From CAYJFG01 sp051881695 (GTDB lineage: Bacteria > Bacillota > Clostridia > Oscillospirales > Acutalibacteraceae), in NCBI GenBank assembly GCA_051881695.1, contig JBJEQJ010000041.1, forward strand, positions 1 through 5,152: a DNA stretch of 5,152 bases, read 5' to 3'. The notes beneath the pieces were generated by a model that ran no database searches, was not told where the DNA came from, and was given only the letters and a program-made list of their open reading frames with translations. This document shows positions 3,584-5,152 of the stretch, piece by piece. The translations under genes and the position numbers were made by a program. Within the stretch, counting starts at the first letter, position 1; every line of letters starts with the position of its first letter.

Positions 3584-3803
3584 TAGTATTGTTCACCTCC
3601 TTATACCGCACGTTCTCCGGGTCTGCGTAAATCGGAGCAGAACCCTGCGTATCTTCTAATTTTGCATATACAACAAACTCATTTTCAGAGTTTAGTGTAA
3701 TTTCGATTGCGGATACCTTGGGATACTCTTTTTCTTTGCCGAAAATGGTATGTATAACAGGCTTTTTATTATATAAAGCTATTTTTAGCTCTTGTACCGT
3801 CAT
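3573..3803 (-). CDS. 76-aa hypothetical protein, first gene of small-protein operon
   Basis: 76 aa, starting MTVQELKIALYNKKPVIHTI. The pattern of alternating hydrophobic residues (VSAIEITLNS, EFVVYAKLED) suggests a small beta-rich soluble domain after one short helix. The family was not recognised; similar short beta proteins are frequent as cargo of phages and integrative elements. The ATG at 3803 follows AAAGGAG (3814-3820) at a 10-nt distance. It overlaps the Cys-rich gene by 11 nt, giving a 76-87-51 aa operon. A terminator-like hairpin (3843-3869) lies upstream of the start, so the operon either begins between the hairpin and the gene or is controlled by attenuation. Confidence 0.8.
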   Translation of the reverse strand: MTVQELKIALYNKKPVIHTIFGKEKEYPKVSAIEITLNSENEFVVYAKLEDTQGSAPIYADPENVRYKEVNNTNGA

Positions 3804-3842
3804 TCTGATTATGCTCCTTTTGCTAAAATATTATTAAACATC

Positions 3843-3869
3843 AAAAAAAGCGGAACCAGTTCCGCTTTT
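3843..3869. terminator. Strong hairpin terminator in the divergent region
   Basis: AAAAGCGGAA (3846-3855) pairs perfectly with TTCCGCTTTT (3860-3869) around a CCAG loop. On the minus strand it is followed by a run of Ts, a textbook intrinsic terminator pointing toward the small-protein operon. A second smaller hairpin (ATTTCTG 3871-3877 with CAGAAAT 3882-3888) follows immediately. It probably insulates the operon from transcription entering from the right, or serves as an attenuator. Confidence 0.75.
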
Positions 3870-3947
3870 AATTTCTGCCGTCAGAAATAAAATATTAAAA
3901 TAATAAGATGTTTAGCTTTTAACTATTTTTACAATTAATTACAAAGT

Positions 3948-3976
3948 TTGACATTTTTATAAAATACTATTACAAT
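3948..3976 (+). promoter_or_regulatory. Sigma-A promoter of the tyrosine recombinase
   Basis: TTGACA (3948-3953), 17-nt spacer, TACAAT (3971-3976): one mismatch in twelve. The start should fall near 3983, about 23 nt before the GTG start codon. No operator repeats are obvious around it. Confidence 0.8.
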
Positions 3977-4005
3977 GTTGTTACTGTATAAGAGGGGCTG
4001 ATAAT

Positions 4006-4923
4006 GTGACGATTGATAATTCAATAAAAAAATTCTTAGATTACCAAATAGCAAAAGGTAACAGCAAAGAGACTCTTACATATTACAAAAGAAATCTGGA
4101 ATTGTTCAATGAATATTGTGTAGAAAACAAATTACTCAATACTAACAATTTAAACTCTGATGTGTTTTTTGATTATCAAAAAAACCTTATCGAAAATTTT
4201 GCCAATTTGAAAAAGGTAAGCTTGCAAACATACAGCAGAGCAGTTAAGGTTTATATGCGATGGCTTTACTTCAATGATACAGAAACAGATATTGATATTA
4301 ACAAATTAAAACTATTAAAATCTGAAAAAACTCAAGTAGTTCCTTTGTCTGATGACGAATTAAAGGTAATTTTTAGTATTTATAGTGAAAATGATTTTTT
4401 TGCTGTAAGAAATAAGCTGATATGCGCCTTGATGTGTGATTGTGGTTTGCGCAGAGGGGAAATTGTACTTCTTAGAAAATCAGATGTTAATTTTATAAAC
4501 AGGACTTTGTTCATTCGTGGGAAGGGTTCAAAAGAACGTCTTGTTCCTTTTGGCGATTTTGTAGATGAGCTGTTAAACCAATATCTAAGAAAAATGAAAT
4601 ATGTAGATTTTGTTATTATTGATACGGATTGCTTATTCGTTATGAAAGATGGTACTTGCTTGACGAAAAATGCTTTAAAACAAATGTTTCGTAAACTGAA
4701 AATTTCTTCAGGAATTGAAAGACTGTACGCCCATCTGCTTCGCCATACGTTTGCTACAAATTACATTTTAGACGGAGGAGAATTAGATGTGTTACAAATT
4801 ATAATGGGTCACAGCAGTATAAAAACCACCCAAAGATACGTTCATCTTGCGGCGCAACAGCGGATTATAAACAGTAGAAGACCGACACATCTTGATTCAT
4901 ATTATGAGAAAGTTGCTGTCTAG
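4006..4923 (+). CDS. Tyrosine recombinase / integrase (XerC/D-like)
   Basis: 305 aa, full length for a Xer-type recombinase. Residues 1-105 form the N-terminal SAM-like core-binding domain; 110-300 form the catalytic domain. All catalytic residues are present: Arg149 (CGLRRGE), Lys173 (GKGSKERLVPF), His243 and Arg246 (HLLRH), His269 (MGHSS) and the nucleophile Tyr278 (TTQRYVH). It cuts and joins DNA strands through a 3'-phosphotyrosine link. The GTG start at 4006 has AGAGGGG (3991-3997) 8 nt upstream; the overlapping ATG at 4004 is followed directly by a stop. A near-consensus promoter lies upstream. The stop codon is five bases from a truncated tRNA-Lys gene, the usual position of an element-encoded integrase beside its attachment site. 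This context points to an integrase rather than the housekeeping XerC/D. No excisionase gene is recognised in the window. Confidence 0.95.
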   Translation: MTIDNSIKKFLDYQIAKGNSKETLTYYKRNLELFNEYCVENKLLNTNNLNSDVFFDYQKNLIENFANLKKVSLQTYSRAVKVYMRWLYFNDTETDIDINKLKLLKSEKTQVVPLSDDELKVIFSIYSENDFFAVRNKLICALMCDCGLRRGEIVLLRKSDVNFINRTLFIRGKGSKERLVPFGDFVDELLNQYLRKMKYVDFVIIDTDCLFVMKDGTCLTKNALKQMFRKLKISSGIERLYAHLLRHTFATNYILDGGELDVLQIIMGHSSIKTTQRYVHLAAQQRIINSRRPTHLDSYYEKVAV

Positions 4924-4928
4924 ATTTC

Positions 4929-4973
4929 CTTTTAATCAAGGTGTCCGGAGTTCGAATCTCCGATGGATCACCA
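4929..4973 (+). tRNA. tRNA-Lys(TTT), 3' portion only
   Basis: From CTTTTAA (4929-4935, an anticodon loop with TTT at 4931-4933) the sequence continues with the 3' anticodon-stem strand TCAAG, variable loop GTGTC, T-arm CGGAG-TTCGAAT-CTCCG (4946-4962), acceptor strand ATGGATC, discriminator A and CCA (4971-4973). The bases upstream (integrase stop region) do not supply a matching 5' anticodon stem (CTTGA), D-arm or acceptor strand (GATCCAT). It is therefore a tRNA remnant and cannot make a tRNA alone. Confidence 0.9.
4929..4973. other. Predicted attachment site (attR) of the integrative element
   Basis: The 45 bp of tRNA-like sequence begin at the anticodon loop, a standard crossover region for integrases that use tRNA genes. 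On this model the same 45 bp or part of it occurs at the far-left end of the element, completing an intact tRNA-Lys. The exact crossover cannot be fixed from one side. Confidence 0.65.
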
Positions 4974-4974
4974 C

Positions 4975-5008
4975 TTAAGCGGACAGGCTGTTGTTCTTGT
5001 CCGCTTAA
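4975..5008 (+). terminator. Hairpin after tRNA-Lys, probable terminator
   Basis: TTAAGCGGACA (4975-4985) pairs perfectly with TGTCCGCTTAA (4998-5008). It starts two bases after the tRNA CCA end. The following ATTAAATAA is only weakly U-rich, so efficiency is uncertain. It presumably belongs to the original tRNA-Lys transcription unit. Confidence 0.7.
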
Positions 5009-5121
5009 ATTAAATAACAACGGTAAATAATTAATTATCGGCAAAGCTTTGAAGAAAATCATTGCTTTTAGGCAAATGCTTATAAGCTTGTTAATCACTG
5101 CTGATTTTACCGTTTATATAT

Positions 5122-5152
5122 TGGGCTATCGCCAAGCGGTAAGGCAACGGAC
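5122..5152 (+). tRNA. tRNA-Gln, 5' half (cut by window edge)
   Basis: TGGGCTA forms the 5' acceptor strand, followed by TC, a D-arm GCC-AAGCGGTAA-GGC, a linking A, the anticodon-stem strand ACGGA and C. A U1-starting acceptor and this D-arm are characteristic of Firmicute tRNA-Gln(TTG). The anticodon lies beyond the window, so the identity rests on the 5' half. Confidence 0.85.

Larger units (their letters stand above)
1..4973. mobile_element. Right-hand part of an integrative element inserted in tRNA-Lys
   Basis: Inferred from an intact tyrosine recombinase abutting the 3' portion of a tRNA-Lys gene that has lost its 5' half, with a normal tRNA-Gln gene beyond. The matching left end, which should carry a second copy of the tRNA-Lys 3' sequence, is not in the window, so everything left of about 4929 is taken as element cargo. 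No conjugation, replication or capsid genes are seen here, so the element class is open. Confidence 0.6.

Noticed and set aside
4920..4973. A complete tRNA-Lys gene at this position
   Set aside because: The bases upstream of 4929 are the integrase stop region and provide no D-arm, no 5' acceptor strand and no 5' anticodon stem.
4865..5098. Minus-strand 77-aa frame over the tRNA-Lys remnant
   Set aside because: Its SGDPSEIRTPDTL stretch is the familiar antisense translation of a tRNA T-arm, a known source of false protein predictions.

Overview
The window looks like the right-hand end of an integrative genetic element in a low-GC Firmicute, probably a gut-type Clostridia/Oscillospiraceae relative. 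Signs are the AT-rich DNA, near-consensus sigma-A promoters (TTGACA/TTGCAA-N17-TATAAT), strong GGAGG-type ribosome binding sites, short U-tailed terminators and the tRNA sequences. The taxon is an inference.

Left part (1-1720): two tandem copies of one ~1.24 kb unit, read on the minus strand. Each unit holds (i) a 27-aa hydrophobic peptide gene with its own promoter, (ii) a small RNA convergently transcribed from a consensus plus-strand promoter, which meets the peptide gene at a shared terminator hairpin, and (iii) a secreted lipoprotein gene. The peptide/RNA pair has the layout of a type I toxin-antitoxin locus: convergent 3'-overlapping RNAs, a tiny membrane peptide and a toxin Shine-Dalgarno buried in a hairpin. 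Neither copy is long enough to be found by ordinary ORF calling. The lipoprotein of the second unit is cut by the left window edge.

Middle part (1720-2960): terminators, then a minus-strand two-gene cassette: a 130-aa unknown protein overlapping a GNAT-family acetyltransferase. A 32-bp identical direct repeat containing the palindrome GGGACAATTTGTCCC flanks it on both sides.

Right-middle part (3157-3803): a tightly packed minus-strand operon of three small genes: a 76-aa unknown, an 87-aa protein with ten cysteines, and a 51-aa single-pass membrane protein with a basic tail. A possible plus-strand transcript faces the end of this operon.

Right end (3840-5152): a divergent control region, a complete 305-aa tyrosine recombinase with its full catalytic set and, five bases after its stop codon, the 3' part of a tRNA-Lys(TTT) gene from the anticodon loop to CCA, with no 5' half. 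The tRNA piece is followed by a hairpin terminator and, at the window edge, the 5' half of tRNA-Gln. The simplest reading is that the element inserted into tRNA-Lys, the recombinase gene sits against the right attachment site, and everything left of about 4929 is element cargo. The cargo (addiction-like RNA/peptide modules, surface lipoproteins, GNAT cassette, small-protein operon) fits stabilisation and host-interaction roles, but no function beyond integration is proven by the sequence.
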